From positions 1,116,001-1,180,000 of the forward strand of contig NZ_JACXST010000003.1 in NCBI RefSeq assembly GCF_014850975.1: DNA of 64,000 nucleotides, given 5' to 3'. A program made the translations under genes and the position numbers. Shown in pieces: positions 16,659-26,555 of the stretch (the first letter of the stretch is position 1; each line of letters starts with the position of its first letter). Source of the stretch: Methylomonas fluvii (GTDB taxonomy: Bacteria; Pseudomonadota; Gammaproteobacteria; Methylococcales; Methylomonadaceae). Below the pieces are notes generated by a model that saw only the letters and a list, made by a program, of their open reading frames with translations, did not search any database and had not been told where the DNA came from.

Positions 16659-18311
16659 TCAGCGAGTCCGCGGCAAAAATACGCGAAAGCACGTGCCCTT
16701 CCCCAGTTCGCTCTTCACCTCTATTCGCCCATTGTGCTTTTTAACGATCCCATAGGATAAGGACAGGCCCAGGCCTGTGCCCATGCCAACTGATTTGGTG
16801 GTAAAAAACGGATCGAAGATTTTTCCAAGCTGTTCGGGCTTGATGCCCTTGCCGGTATCCTCCACCTCAATCCAGACGCTTTGCTCATCATAAGCGGTGC
16901 GAATCGTAATTAGGCCGTGATCCTCAATGGCTTGTACGGCATTGATCAAAAGGTTCATGAACACTTGGTTGAGCTGGGACGCGATACAGTTGATCTCGGG
17001 GATTCCGCCGTATTCCTTTACGACGTCGGCTTTATATTTGATCTCGTTCCACACCACGTTCAGCGTACTGTCGAGACCCGCCTCAAGATTCGCCGATTGC
17101 TGTTCCAGTTCGCCGACGTGAGAGAAATCCTTCAGATCCTTAACGATGCGCCGCACTCGCTGCAAGCCGTCGAGCGACTCCGCCAGAAGGTCGCCGATAT
17201 CTTCGCGCAGATAGCCGATATTAATTTCCTGCTTCAGGTGGGTAATTTTTTGTAACGCTTCATTCACCAACGACCCTTCGATCCGTTCGTAAGCCGCCAG
17301 CAGTGCCAGCATGCCATCGACATACTCCTGCAAGGTGCTTAAATTGGAGTTGACGAAGCCAATGGGATTATTGATTTCGTGAGCCACACCGGCGGCGAGC
17401 TGGCCTATCGAAGCCATTTTTTCGGATTGCAGCAGTTGCATCTGGGTTTCTTCAAGCTGGCTGATGAGTTCCTCTTGACGTGCCTTCTCGGCCAGCAATT
17501 GGGTATTCGCCATTTGCAGCGATTCAGTGCGCTTTCGCACCTGTTCTTCGAGTTCGTCTCGGGAATCGCGCAACGCTTCCTCGGCCCGTTTGCGTTCGGT
17601 AATATCGTTAAAGCCGAAGACGCGGCCAATGATGTGCTCGCCTAGATATTGCGGCCGGGATCTGCATTCGAAAATCCGGCCATCCTTGAGGCTCAGGATA
17701 TCTTCGGTTTCGCTGTTACCGACTAGCTCCTGTAGGCGCATACGAAAGACTTCCGGCTCGGCAACCAACCCGGCAATGAACTCGAGAATATCCGCTTCTT
17801 CCCTCTCCAGCAGCAACTCGTCGGAAATGCCCCACATGCTGCTGAACTGGCGGTTCATGTTGGCGATCTTGCCATGCCAATCGATAACCAGAATGCCGTT
17901 GCCTGTCGATTCCAGCGTTGCCCGCAATTGAGACAATATTTGGGCCAGAGCATCCTCGGCCTTGTGCTCGTTCTGTACATCCCTGGCCTGTACCAAAATC
18001 AGAGGGCTTCCTTCATGATCAATGACTTTGACGGATTTGGTCATCGTCAGCATCGAACCATCGGCACATTGGTACAGTCCGTCCTGAGTTTCGATATCGA
18101 GATATAGTCCGTTACGGACGTCCTCCCAATAAAACACGTCTTGCAAGGAACTTTCGATAGCCGTGATCGGCATGGCCAGCAATTCGTCTTCCGAATAGCC
18201 CAGCATCTTCTCCACGACCTTGTTGGCAACGATGATCCGCAACTCACTGGGTTCAACCAGCAGCATCATATGCTGGCTGTAATCAATCATCAGATGTTCG
18301 AGACTGCTCAT
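16659..18311 (-). CDS. PAS-domain sensor histidine kinase
   Basis: A 550-residue cytoplasmic kinase with no membrane span. Two PAS domains (about 8-115 and 125-240) are followed by a coiled coil (245-300), an H-box with H311 ([17 protein letters not shown]) and a GHKL ATPase with N-box [16 protein letters not shown]1 [10 protein letters not shown] and G2 [13 protein letters not shown]. The ATG at 18311 overlaps the stop of the HD-GYP gene in an ATGA, so the two are translationally coupled. Frames further upstream belong to that gene. The signal and cognate regulator are unknown; the operon ties it to cyclic di-GMP turnover. Confidence 0.92.
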   Translation of the reverse strand: MSSLEHLMIDYSQHMMLLVEPSELRIIVANKVVEKMLGYSEDELLAMPITAIESSLQDVFYWEDVRNGLYLDIETQDGLYQCADGSMLTMTKSVKVIDHEGSPLILVQARDVQNEHKAEDALAQILSQLRATLESTGNGILVIDWHGKIANMNRQFSSMWGISDELLLEREEADILEFIAGLVAEPEVFRMRLQELVGNSETEDILSLKDGRIFECRSRPQYLGEHIIGRVFGFNDITERKRAEEALRDSRDELEEQVRKRTESLQMANTQLLAEKARQEELISQLEETQMQLLQSEKMASIGQLAAGVAHEINNPIGFVNSNLSTLQEYVDGMLALLAAYERIEGSLVNEALQKITHLKQEINIGYLREDIGDLLAESLDGLQRVRRIVKDLKDFSHVGELEQQSANLEAGLDSTLNVVWNEIKYKADVVKEYGGIPEINCIASQLNQVFMNLLINAVQAIEDHGLITIRTAYDEQSVWIEVEDTGKGIKPEQLGKIFDPFFTTKSVGMGTGLGLSLSYGIVKKHNGRIEVKSELGKGTCFRVFLPRTR

Positions 18312-19582
18312 CTGGCGCTTTGCTCCTGGCCGGGTTGGCTCGGATCGAAGTAATAATTGACCCGTTTGCGTGGACTGAGATAGTTGTATATTTCCCGCGG
18401 AACCTGCGCCGGCCTGATCGCCTTCGCAATATTCGCATCCGCTTCGCACGCCATGTCCACCAGAATCGCTTCATCCCTGGGAATATCCGCGTCGTATATC
18501 AGCACCAGCGGTTTCATCGGCTTGAGGGTATTGACGGTGACCACCATGCCGATCACCCCATTGGAAAATTGCACGATGGTGCCGGGCGGATAAACCCCAA
18601 GACAACGGATGAAGACCTGGAGCAGTTTCTGATCGAATTTGTTGCGCAACTTGGCGAACATCGTCGACAGAGCCTCATGAGGTGTCAGCGCATCGTTAAT
18701 ATTCGCCGGGTTGCAAAGTTCATCGTAATGGTTGGCAATGACGACAATCCGGGAAAGCAAACTGATGGCCTCACCCTTCAGTTTATTGGGGTAGCCAGTC
18801 CCATCGAACCATTCGTGATGTTCGCGGATGATGGTCACCACAGCAGGCGCCAACCCCAGCCGCTGGCCGATTTCCGCGCCGTACTGGCAATGCATTTCAA
18901 ATAAATGCCGCTCCGCCTGATTAAGCGGCTCCTTTTTCATCAGAATTTTGGTCGGAATTTCCTTATGGCCAATATCGTGAAACAGTGCGCCTATGCCCAC
19001 GCTGCCGACCAGTTCTTGGGGCAACTGGATGTCTCGGGCCATCATCAGGGACAGCATGGTGACATTCAAGGAGTGGTAATACATTTCCTCGTCGCCCGCC
19101 TTGCCGATCATGACGTGTATAGCAAGTTCCGGCGCGCAAAGCAGCGAGTCGACAATTTGGTCCACCAATTGTGTCGCCTTTCGCAAAGTCTCCGCCGGCA
19201 TGGTATACAGGCTTTTCTCGATACCGTGTATCGTTTTAGCGGTATCGATAAAGGCATTTTCGATCCGTGCCGCCGCCTCTCGCTGTTGCTGGATTCGCTC
19301 GACTAGCTCCAGCTTGGTCGCCAATGCCGGCGAAATATCCGGCTTGGCTTCTGCAGGTGTCTGCTGTATCGGCTGTGCCTTTTGAGCTAGCGGACTGACA
19401 TCGCTGAGGGCCGGATCATAACGAATCGACTTTAGCCCAAGACCCTGAAGGGTCTTGATCTGTGCCTCGTTTTTTATCTTGAAATGGCTGAACGAGAAAG
19501 GGTGATCGAACCACTTGAGATCGAGATGAATATACAACCCGATACGAAGCTGATCCATGGTAATGTTGACGTCATCTTGCAT
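18308..19582 (-). CDS. HD-GYP cyclic di-GMP phosphodiesterase
   Basis: About 424 residues. The N-terminal DUF3391 region (MDQLRIGLYIHLDLKWFDHP onward) is typical of this group. The HD-GYP domain carries GALFHDIGHKEIP and HHEWFDGTGYPNKLKGE, with the DGTGYP variant of the signature intact. It should hydrolyse cyclic di-GMP. Several starts are possible: TTG at 19603, ATG at 19582 or ATG at 19558; none has a strong ribosome site and 19582 is used here. It is the first gene of an operon with the PAS kinase. Confidence 0.9.
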   Translation of the reverse strand: MQDDVNITMDQLRIGLYIHLDLKWFDHPFSFSHFKIKNEAQIKTLQGLGLKSIRYDPALSDVSPLAQKAQPIQQTPAEAKPDISPALATKLELVERIQQQREAAARIENAFIDTAKTIHGIEKSLYTMPAETLRKATQLVDQIVDSLLCAPELAIHVMIGKAGDEEMYYHSLNVTMLSLMMARDIQLPQELVGSVGIGALFHDIGHKEIPTKILMKKEPLNQAERHLFEMHCQYGAEIGQRLGLAPAVVTIIREHHEWFDGTGYPNKLKGEAISLLSRIVVIANHYDELCNPANINDALTPHEALSTMFAKLRNKFDQKLLQVFIRCLGVYPPGTIVQFSNGVIGMVVTVNTLKPMKPLVLIYDADIPRDEAILVDMACEADANIAKAIRPAQVPREIYNYLSPRKRVNYYFDPSQPGQEQSAR

Positions 19583-19894
19583 CGGGATTGACAGTCCGAT
19601 CAACTTTTGTCAGATGGAAAAATGTCGAATTCATACCGTCTCTACCCATACGCCGCCCCCAGCCACTCCCGGTTTTGCGATCATCTTCATAGGGAAGACG
19701 CCGCCTCAGTCAGTTTGACCGGAAGCGTAGGGGAAATAAGGAAAATAAGCAAACCAAGAGTCAAGTTCAGTTGAACTCACTTCAATCAAAAACCCGGGAA
19801 CTGAATAACAAGTCATTCTCCCAGCCCCTAGGCAATTGAGCCATGTGTGCCCCACCTTCTGCGTCCAGACGTTGTTCCATTAGAAGATCGCTAA

Positions 19895-19920
19895 AATTGC
19901 CAGCGCTTACGTTGGCAATT
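19895..19920 (-). terminator. Weak terminator after the 19943 gene
   Basis: AATTGCCA and TGGCAATT pair around a 10-base loop. On the minus strand TTTTAG follows the stem, 23 bases after the stop of the secreted-protein gene. The rest of 19604-19894, about 290 bases, shows no gene and presumably holds the promoter of the HD-GYP operon. Confidence 0.45.
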
Positions 19921-19942
19921 ACCTGAAGGTGTTTAGCTTAAT

Positions 19943-20470
19943 TTAGCGGGATCTTTTATCCCGTTCCAGTTCCAAATATTTATGCCGTAAATCAACATAA
20001 TTGCCGCCTATCCATTGCCAAAATGTCGCGGCCGCTTCCGGATCAGTGCTAATTAACTTCACGGCTATCGCACCGTTGCTGCTGATGTCGGTAATCTGTG
20101 CGTCAATATCGATGCTGGCTTTGGTTTTGACGACGCGCCTATCAGTATCGACCCGAAAAGTCACGGGCTCGCCCACTTGAAAGACAATATCGCGTTTTAA
20201 GCCCCCCAAAAACTTCAGGCGATACTCCGAAACCGATTGAAACGGCAACACGAACTCGGCATGCCAACGAAACGGCGGACACTGGATAGGCCCGGCGTTC
20301 TTGGGAAAATGCACGGTGTAGCCGTCATCAACCTTGGCTTTAACCACGCCTCGGGTATAAATCTCGTGACAATTGGTCAGTACCGCATCGCCAGGCTCCA
20401 GACCGAATTTTGCAGCGTGTGCAGCCAAGCTGTTGAAAGCCAGGACCAATCCCAAAACGATTATTTTCAT
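19943..20470 (-). CDS. Secreted hypothetical protein
   Basis: A 175-residue protein with a clear signal peptide (MKIIVLGLVLAFNSLAAHA). The mature part is beta-rich (LEPGDAVLTNC, DDGYTVHFPKN, VGEPVTFRVDTD), with no recognised family. The ATG at 20470 has AGGAGAGCAGC immediately upstream, so the longer frame starting at 20503 is not used. It is probably periplasmic and monocistronic, followed by a weak terminator. Confidence 0.65.
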   Translation of the reverse strand: MKIIVLGLVLAFNSLAAHAAKFGLEPGDAVLTNCHEIYTRGVVKAKVDDGYTVHFPKNAGPIQCPPFRWHAEFVLPFQSVSEYRLKFLGGLKRDIVFQVGEPVTFRVDTDRRVVKTKASIDIDAQITDISSNGAIAVKLISTDPEAAATFWQWIGGNYVDLRHKYLELERDKRSR

Positions 20471-20654
20471 GCTGCTCTCCTGATTATTATTGTTAACTTT
20501 CATCCCTAAACTTTCGGCTCGGCCAATTGGATACTGAACATCAAATTCATTCTCTGGCTTGGCGGGGTACCCTCAGTCTGTATCCGCGATCAGGTGTTGT
20601 CAATATATTGCCTGCAATGCAGCACAGCAGCAGGCGAAAAACCAAATCCAATTT

Positions 20655-21389
20655 TTAGCGCGGCTGCGGTGTGCTGGGTTGATATGGGCCTAGCAGACTA
20701 CGCACCAAGGTATTGGTTTCGTCAATATCCACAGTGATCATATGCCCGGTGTTAGTACCTAAATAGGCTTGCATGGCCGCTGCCATATACGGGAACACCA
20801 GACGTAAGTCGTTGCTGGAACCGTTACTTTGCACGCTGGTTTTCCATAGCTGTTTGCGTTGCTGCTGTTGCAAATAGGCTTCTTTATCGCAGGCTTCCAA
20901 CACCAGATAGCGCCGGAACGTCGTGTAGGATTCGGTCCGTTGCGAATAGCCGCCGTAACCCCAACCAAAACCGGGATAATAGCCGTTGTAAAATCTGGAC
21001 ATTCTGTACGGATAGTAATAGCCCATATCGTTCCACAACGGTACTTCGTAAGTGAATTGATGCACTTCCGGCGCGCCGACGCCATAACTCAGGAACATCA
21101 CCAAATTGCTGTCTTGCAGACTACCGGCCTTGCTGTAGCCGCGATTGGCCAGGATTTTTTCGATATAGGTTTTAAACTCGATAAACTGCAAATCCTGTTC
21201 ATTAGCGCCGGCATTGCCCGGCAACACCACAAAGCGCAAATTGCTTTGCGGCGCGCTAACGGCGACTAACGAATCGATTTCCGTGCGGAATTGCAGCGGA
21301 CGCGGTGTGCTGCTACAAGCCGCCAGTAACGCGGTCATAAGCAAAACCAACAGCCGATAACTTACACTTATTAATTTATTGCTGTGCAT
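20655..21389 (-). CDS. DUF4136-like lipoprotein
   Basis: A 244-residue precursor with a lipobox signal (MHSNKLISVSYRLLVLLMTALLAAC, lipidated Cys in LLAAC followed by SS). The mature part has the DUF4136 layout: an early RTEIDSLVAV, a middle FIEFKTYIEKILANRGY, a tyrosine/glycine-rich segment (YYPYRMSRFYNGYYPGFGWGYGGY) and a C-terminal sheet. The ATG at 21389 has AGGGAG upstream and lies within the end of the coiled-coil gene at 21376, a 14-base overlap. Together with the two upstream genes it forms an envelope operon of unknown function. Confidence 0.75.
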   Translation of the reverse strand: MHSNKLISVSYRLLVLLMTALLAACSSTPRPLQFRTEIDSLVAVSAPQSNLRFVVLPGNAGANEQDLQFIEFKTYIEKILANRGYSKAGSLQDSNLVMFLSYGVGAPEVHQFTYEVPLWNDMGYYYPYRMSRFYNGYYPGFGWGYGGYSQRTESYTTFRRYLVLEACDKEAYLQQQQRKQLWKTSVQSNGSSNDLRLVFPYMAAAMQAYLGTNTGHMITVDIDETNTLVRSLLGPYQPSTPQPR

Positions 21390-22440
21390 GGTCACTCCCT
21401 GTTTCGTTCGTTGAACTATGCTCTTGCCATAAGCTTTGCGTGCGTTGCTGCAAGCGAATATCGGCAAGTACTTTTTTATCGTGCAATTCCGCCTGATGGG
21501 TCAATTGTTCGGAGAGTAGCTGACTTTCCGCAAGCCGTTGCCTGGTCTGCTGCGTTTCCTGGGCCAATAACTCCGCTTCCAGACGCATGACCTTTAACTC
21601 GTTTTCGTGGCGTAGCTGTTCGGCATACAAACGCTTCTCAAGTTCCAACTGCTGAGTAAGCTGATCTTGTTTGTCTTCCAGCAAGCGCCGCTGTTTTTCC
21701 GCTTCCTGGGCCTGTATCTGCAATTCCAGATCCGATACGCGACGCAAATGTTCCAGTTGCAGGCGCTTTTCGTGTATTTCCTCTTCCTCCAGCAACCGCT
21801 GCTGCCGGGATAGCTCGCGGGTGCGCTCTTCATTCAACTCAAAAGTCTTTTTCAACACGTTCAGATAAACGCTGTCGCGACCCAACTGCACGTTCGGAAA
21901 TTCGTTAAAGCTGGCGGTAAGGCTACATAGCGCTTGCGATTGAATATGCTGTTGCATTAACACCTGGTTAATAGCCAGCGCAATACGTTTCTCAGTGTCT
22001 ATTAGACCGATTTGAATCCAGTTGCCGTCAGCCAGCGTTTGCAACTCAAGATTGACCACATCGTCAATTATGTCGGCATACAACTGCTTGATGTGTTGAT
22101 TAATCGTGGGCAGCATTTCGCTGTTTTTCAGCACGTAAGCCAGGGTGGCCTGAAAGCGTAAATCCAACGCCAAATCTACAGTGCAAAAATCGTCGAACAT
22201 ACTCAGCTGCCGCCGGTATTGCCAGGTTTCTATCGTCAGTGGGTGGATATGATGATAAAAGCGTTTGACGAATTTCTTTGGCCGCAAAAAGAGTTTTTTA
22301 TACGGCCCGAGTTTTAGCTGCACCACTTGCCGATCGGCGTCGAAACCAGCGATCCATTGTTCCGCTGCATCGGCAAGCGACTCTTCAAATAAATCGCCGC
22401 CGGCCAGCCAGACTTCTAATTCGGTGCCCGCGCTATTCAT
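21376..22440 (-). CDS. Coiled-coil protein of an envelope operon
   Basis: A 354-residue soluble protein. The first 190 residues form a mixed domain (VWLAGGDLFEESLADAAEQW at the start); residues of about 200-345 are a long coiled coil rich in Glu, Gln, Leu and Arg. No signal peptide or membrane span is seen. The ATG at 22440 overlaps the stop of the membrane protein by 8 bases, and the lipoprotein gene begins inside its end, so the three are made together. No family is recognised; the coiled coil suggests a scaffold bound to the membrane partner. Confidence 0.6.
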   Translation of the reverse strand: MNSAGTELEVWLAGGDLFEESLADAAEQWIAGFDADRQVVQLKLGPYKKLFLRPKKFVKRFYHHIHPLTIETWQYRRQLSMFDDFCTVDLALDLRFQATLAYVLKNSEMLPTINQHIKQLYADIIDDVVNLELQTLADGNWIQIGLIDTEKRIALAINQVLMQQHIQSQALCSLTASFNEFPNVQLGRDSVYLNVLKKTFELNEERTRELSRQQRLLEEEEIHEKRLQLEHLRRVSDLELQIQAQEAEKQRRLLEDKQDQLTQQLELEKRLYAEQLRHENELKVMRLEAELLAQETQQTRQRLAESQLLSEQLTHQAELHDKKVLADIRLQQRTQSLWQEHSSTNETGSDHAQQ

Positions 22441-23689
22441 GGCTAACAACACCGGCAGCGGCAGCGGCTTTTTGTTTAAGCGCGGCGATTTTGTCGGACA
22501 TTTTTTCCGCAATCAGCGGGTAAAGATTCGGCGCAAACTCCACGGTTCTATCGTCTACTTTACGCAAGAAACCGCGGCTGAGCAGCAAGCCGACCACAAA
22601 CATCCGCGACCAATCCGAGTAACGGCGGGCTTTTTCCAAGTCGGATTTTTCGATGACCATTTCCAGTTCATCGTTCTCGTTGATCCGGAACTCGGTAAAT
22701 TGTCGCAGGCATTCAAACACCAGCTCTTCTTCCTGGATCGTTAACGGTCCCGGTGCGGTAAATTCCAAGCGATAAGACAGTAACACGGTGAAAAAATCCA
22801 CCATCGCCGCGCAGGCAAAGGCAAACCAGGAAAACCCGCGCCACATTGCAAAAGAGGGTTTAACTTCCTCAACAAATTGTTTATAGGTCATCAGCAAGGG
22901 CGCGTCGGGTAAAGACAAGCCCATGCTGCTGGCCAGTTGGTTCACGCCGAGTTGAATATCCTGATAATTCTTCAAAAATTGCGAGTAAGTGGCTTCCTTG
23001 TCGTTGGTCACATCTAGCTGATTCAGATTACTTTCCAGCAGCCGGATATTGGTGTCTAAGGCCTGAAAAGCTTGTTCCTGCTGTTGTAAGGCCTGCTTTT
23101 TTTCCTGATATATCTGATTGTAATGGCGCCAGAACGGCCCCTCGCCTACCTGATTTTTATAGCCGGGGCCAATTTGATTATGCGTACCGAAATAGGCTTG
23201 GCTGGCATCCAGCGAGGCTTTTTCCAGATCCAGTTTTTGTTGATGCAGCATCTGGCTTTTAACTTGCAGAATACTATCCAGATAATTTTTAGTTTGCTGC
23301 CTTAACTCGTTCAGCCTGTTGATATGCAGCGTTTCCTGCTCGGATATTTCGTAAAACTTGAAATAGGAAAAAGTCACCGAAGCAGCAATCGCCACCGCCA
23401 AAGACGCTACCACGGTAAAGTAGCGCATCCTGTTGGCCTTCCAATGAATGCCGGCCATTTCCAAAGAACAGATAACGATGATGGATTGAATGGCGACGGT
23501 AATCACCAACGCAATCCAGGGCGTGATGAAATGCGATAAACCGTAATAGGTCGTAAAGCCGGACGACAGGCTAAGCATCAGAACGATGGGTATCGTCCAG
23601 ATACGCAACATGCTAACAAACAGAGTTTGAATGCGGTTAATAAAATAACCGAGTCCGGTAGAACGGATTTTGATGCTGGGATTTGTCAT
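22433..23689 (-). CDS. Polytopic membrane protein of an envelope operon
   Basis: A 418-residue protein. Three hydrophobic helices lie at about 27-45, 56-75 and 88-106 (for example IPIVLMLSLSSGFTTYYGLS and ITPWIALVITVAIQSIIVI), then a long coiled-coil stretch (about 115-250), then another span near residue 275 (MWRGFSWFAFACAAMVDFFTVLLS) and a soluble C-terminal domain. The layout, a helical stalk between membrane segments, could place the stalk outside the cytoplasm. It is the first gene of the operon with the coiled-coil protein and the DUF4136 lipoprotein. Function unknown. Confidence 0.6.
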   Translation of the reverse strand: MTNPSIKIRSTGLGYFINRIQTLFVSMLRIWTIPIVLMLSLSSGFTTYYGLSHFITPWIALVITVAIQSIIVICSLEMAGIHWKANRMRYFTVVASLAVAIAASVTFSYFKFYEISEQETLHINRLNELRQQTKNYLDSILQVKSQMLHQQKLDLEKASLDASQAYFGTHNQIGPGYKNQVGEGPFWRHYNQIYQEKKQALQQQEQAFQALDTNIRLLESNLNQLDVTNDKEATYSQFLKNYQDIQLGVNQLASSMGLSLPDAPLLMTYKQFVEEVKPSFAMWRGFSWFAFACAAMVDFFTVLLSYRLEFTAPGPLTIQEEELVFECLRQFTEFRINENDELEMVIEKSDLEKARRYSDWSRMFVVGLLLSRGFLRKVDDRTVEFAPNLYPLIAEKMSDKIAALKQKAAAAAGVVSHE

Positions 23690-23729
23690 TATTATTTTTT
23701 GCTCCAGCAGAATGCGGGATAAAACGGCG

Positions 23730-24146
23730 TTAGCTCATATTTAAATAGCGCTCGCCGGTGTCATGAACAATGGTCACCACGGTTTTCCCCACGCCCATCT
23801 GTGCGGTGCGCACACCGCCGGAGATGGCCGGAGTTTCGACTAGCGCCACCGCTATCACATCAAAATCCAAAGCTTACGGTTTTTGATCAGGTCGGCAACC
23901 CTGGACATGGCGCCCAGGACTGCCTGACAATTTGCTGGGCCTCGACAATAGAGTCGTATTTAGCAAGCGCCCCGCTTTCTCGGCGGCTTAAATCATAGCC
24001 AGATCGATTCTGTCTATAACCGCACCGCCGGGGTTTTGTGATGCCGACTTTGCCAGCACAGTCGCGGAGTTTTCCAACACAACTTCATGTCATTTCGCTA
24101 ACGGCGTATTGCCGATCAATTGCGTTACATGGCTGGCGATAGACAT
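23730..24146 (-). pseudogene. cysK: Decayed cysteine synthase (cysK) remnant
   Basis: From an ATG at 24146 the minus strand reads MSIASHVTQLIGNTPLAK, a stop, then NPGGAVIDRIDLAMI, a stop, AAEKAG, later KLSGSPGRHVQGC, and ends GKTVVTIVHDTGERYLNMS and a TAA at 23730. These match, in order, the N-terminus, the PLP-lysine region, the late PGPHKIQG-like loop and the C-terminus of O-acetylserine sulfhydrylase. Three in-frame stops and large internal deletions (about 140 codons left of some 310) show it is dead. The active-site lysine region is altered. Confidence 0.75.
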
Positions 24147-24159
24147 TGAGTTACCTCAA

Positions 24160-25563
24160 TTATTTCTCGATTTTAAACGCTAAAAACACCGGACTGCCGT
24201 TACGTTGTACCAAAAGTGCTATCGATTTTTCAACCGGTAATTTCGCGACGATGGAATTAAACTCGGCGGCATCGCGCACGACATTATTTTGAATGCGCAA
24301 AATAATGTCGCCTAGCTGAATGCCGGCATCCATCGCAATACCTTTGTTAACTTTTTGAACTATTACACCGTTCTTTTCCACCTGTGATTGTTGACGTTGT
24401 TCGGCGGTTAAATCGGCCACGGCCAAGCCCAGACGGTTCACGGCCACTTCAGGGGCAGCCGCAGGCCCGTTAGCCAAAGAGGAGGGTTGCGCAGGCAGCA
24501 AACCAATTTTCACACTAAGATCCTGCTTATCGCCTTGGCGAATAATTTTAACCTTGGCTTTTTCGTCGATAGGCGTCATACCCACTCTAGGCGGCAATTC
24601 ACCAGACGTTTCGATGACTTGGCCGTTAAACTCGACAATAATGTCGCCAATTTGAATCCCGGCTTTTTCCGCAGGCCCACCTGGAATAACTTTTGATACC
24701 AAGGCACCGTGCGGCCGGTCCATACCAAACGACTCCGCCAACTGCCGGGTTACATCCTGGATTTGTACGCCCAACCAGCCGCGCGATACTTTACCCTTGC
24801 TTTTGATTTGGTCGACTACGTTCATCGCCACATCGATAGGTATGGCAAACGATAAGCCCATATAGCCGCCGGAACGGCTATAGATTTGCGAGTTAATCCC
24901 TACCACCTTGCCTTGCATATTAAATAAGGGGCCGCCTGAATTGCCAGGGTTGATGGCAACGTCGGTTTGAATGAAAGGTACATAGTTACCATCCGGCAGA
25001 CTGCGTCCTTTGGCACTGACGATACCGGCGGTGACAGATTGATCAAAACCAAACGGCGTACCGATGGCCAGCACCCACTCGCCCACTTGCAATTGCTCCG
25101 GCGAACCGACTTCCACTACTGGCAGATCTTTCGCTTCTACTTTTAATAGGGCCACATCCGTGCTTTCGTCGGAGCCGATCAGCTTGGCAATCAACTCGCG
25201 GCGATCTTTCAATTTAACGACAATTTCGGAGGCGTTGTTCACCACATGGTGGTTGGTCAGGACGTATCCGTCTTTGGAAATCACAAATCCGGAGCCCAGC
25301 GAGTTGGTCTCCCGTGGCGAGCTACCGCGCCCCGGCCCCTGGAAAAACCGCCGAAAAAACTCTTCCATTTCCGGAGGCATATCCTCAGGCATTTGCTGTT
25401 GATCGACGCTCGCTTGCGGATCAGCAGCCTTTTGGGTGGTGCTGATGTTGACCACAGCATCCCCATTGGTTTTAACCATTTCGGTAAAATCGGGCAATTG
25501 CGCATAGCTTGCATCAATCGCCGTTAAAAATATCAAAACTCCATAAAACAGCTTATTAAGCAT
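24160..25563 (-). CDS. mucD: Periplasmic serine protease of the DegP/MucD family
   Basis: A 467-residue Do-like protease. After a signal peptide (MLNKLFYGVLIFLTAIDASYA) comes a trypsin-like domain with the triad His in TNHHVV, Asp in ESTDVALLK and Ser in NPGNSGGPLF, then two PDZ domains (start near SRGWLGVQIQDV and near NRLGLAVADL). It degrades misfolded periplasmic proteins. ATG 25563 has GGAGATTAC upstream. It is the last gene of the rpoE-rseA-rseB-mucD cluster, the mucD position in Pseudomonas, so it is likely under envelope-stress sigma control. Confidence 0.93.
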   Translation of the reverse strand: MLNKLFYGVLIFLTAIDASYAQLPDFTEMVKTNGDAVVNISTTQKAADPQASVDQQQMPEDMPPEMEEFFRRFFQGPGRGSSPRETNSLGSGFVISKDGYVLTNHHVVNNASEIVVKLKDRRELIAKLIGSDESTDVALLKVEAKDLPVVEVGSPEQLQVGEWVLAIGTPFGFDQSVTAGIVSAKGRSLPDGNYVPFIQTDVAINPGNSGGPLFNMQGKVVGINSQIYSRSGGYMGLSFAIPIDVAMNVVDQIKSKGKVSRGWLGVQIQDVTRQLAESFGMDRPHGALVSKVIPGGPAEKAGIQIGDIIVEFNGQVIETSGELPPRVGMTPIDEKAKVKIIRQGDKQDLSVKIGLLPAQPSSLANGPAAAPEVAVNRLGLAVADLTAEQRQQSQVEKNGVIVQKVNKGIAMDAGIQLGDIILRIQNNVVRDAAEFNSIVAKLPVEKSIALLVQRNGSPVFLAFKIEK

Positions 25564-25606
25564 GTAATCTCCACTCATACATTTGATTTGTTACAAAAAG
25601 GACACG

Positions 25607-26551
25607 CTAACGCAGCGCTATGCCGTCAGCAATTAGCTCGACTGTTTTGGCGGGTACTTCACCCAGTACAGTGAATTGGGTATCGCCAATCACCTTACTG
25701 AACGAATTGACAGAACCCAGGCTGTGCAAACCATTCATACCTTGCGATTCTTTGGCTTCCAGATACACCGACACGGTAGAAAAACCGTCGCTAATCAATA
25801 AGTGATCTACAGCTTTCTGAGATTGCTGGATGGAATTGCGAATAAAAAACACAGACTCAAAACCAGCTGGCCAATTCTTCAATACGAATGTAGCGTTTTC
25901 AAACGGTTCGGCTTGAGCGGTGTGGATATGTTTGACATGAAAGCTGTTGTCGTCTACATTGCCGGCATGGGGCTCGGCTAATGTGTCGGTCATTAAATCG
26001 GTGAAGACTACTTGCTCCAGGATGCTGCCGTCCAAATTGTAAACTTCGACTTTCAGCGGCAAAAAATGCTGGGTATCCACCCAGATTTTTCTCGGGTAGC
26101 GCAACGCATCTGTAGGCTCAACACTGACGATTTGCGTCGGCAACATTGCGATGGATTCCTGACCCGACAAAACTAATTGATAATTTTTTTCCAGGTTAGC
26201 GGTGTTCTGCGGCAAATTGACGATAAACGAGCTATCCAGCGGATGGTGGTTGACCACTTTTTGACTGGTTTCCTTGAATGTACAGGTCACTTCGTTGGAT
26301 TTACGTGTCACTTCCCGCATCGGCGAATTCAAAGACGCCAAACGCTCCTGTTCGACGCCGTTTTCAACACTATGCTGATATTTCATCGTATCGAGCTGAC
26401 CGTTTTTCATGAAGATCACGGTACCCCGATAGTTGAGGGTTTTCATCGCCCGGTTCATGTTATCCAGCCATTGTCGCGCCGTAATATGATCCTTATCGGC
26501 AAAAGCGCTTTGACAAACAACGCACAGCAAAAAAGCTTTTAAAACTCTCAC
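25607..26551 (-). CDS. rseB: Sigma-E regulator RseB/MucB
   Basis: A 314-residue periplasmic protein. It has a signal peptide (VRVLKAFLLCVVCQSAFA) and the two-domain RseB fold: an N-terminal lipid-sensing domain beginning TARQWLDNMNRAMKTLNYRGT and a smaller C-terminal domain. RseB binds RseA and protects it from regulated proteolysis. The start is a GTG with AGGAATAAG upstream, four bases after the rseA stop. The gene order confirms the assignment. Confidence 0.9.
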   Translation of the reverse strand: MRVLKAFLLCVVCQSAFADKDHITARQWLDNMNRAMKTLNYRGTVIFMKNGQLDTMKYQHSVENGVEQERLASLNSPMREVTRKSNEVTCTFKETSQKVVNHHPLDSSFIVNLPQNTANLEKNYQLVLSGQESIAMLPTQIVSVEPTDALRYPRKIWVDTQHFLPLKVEVYNLDGSILEQVVFTDLMTDTLAEPHAGNVDDNSFHVKHIHTAQAEPFENATFVLKNWPAGFESVFFIRNSIQQSQKAVDHLLISDGFSTVSVYLEAKESQGMNGLHSLGSVNSFSKVIGDTQFTVLGEVPAKTVELIADGIALR

Positions 26552-26555
26552 GCGC

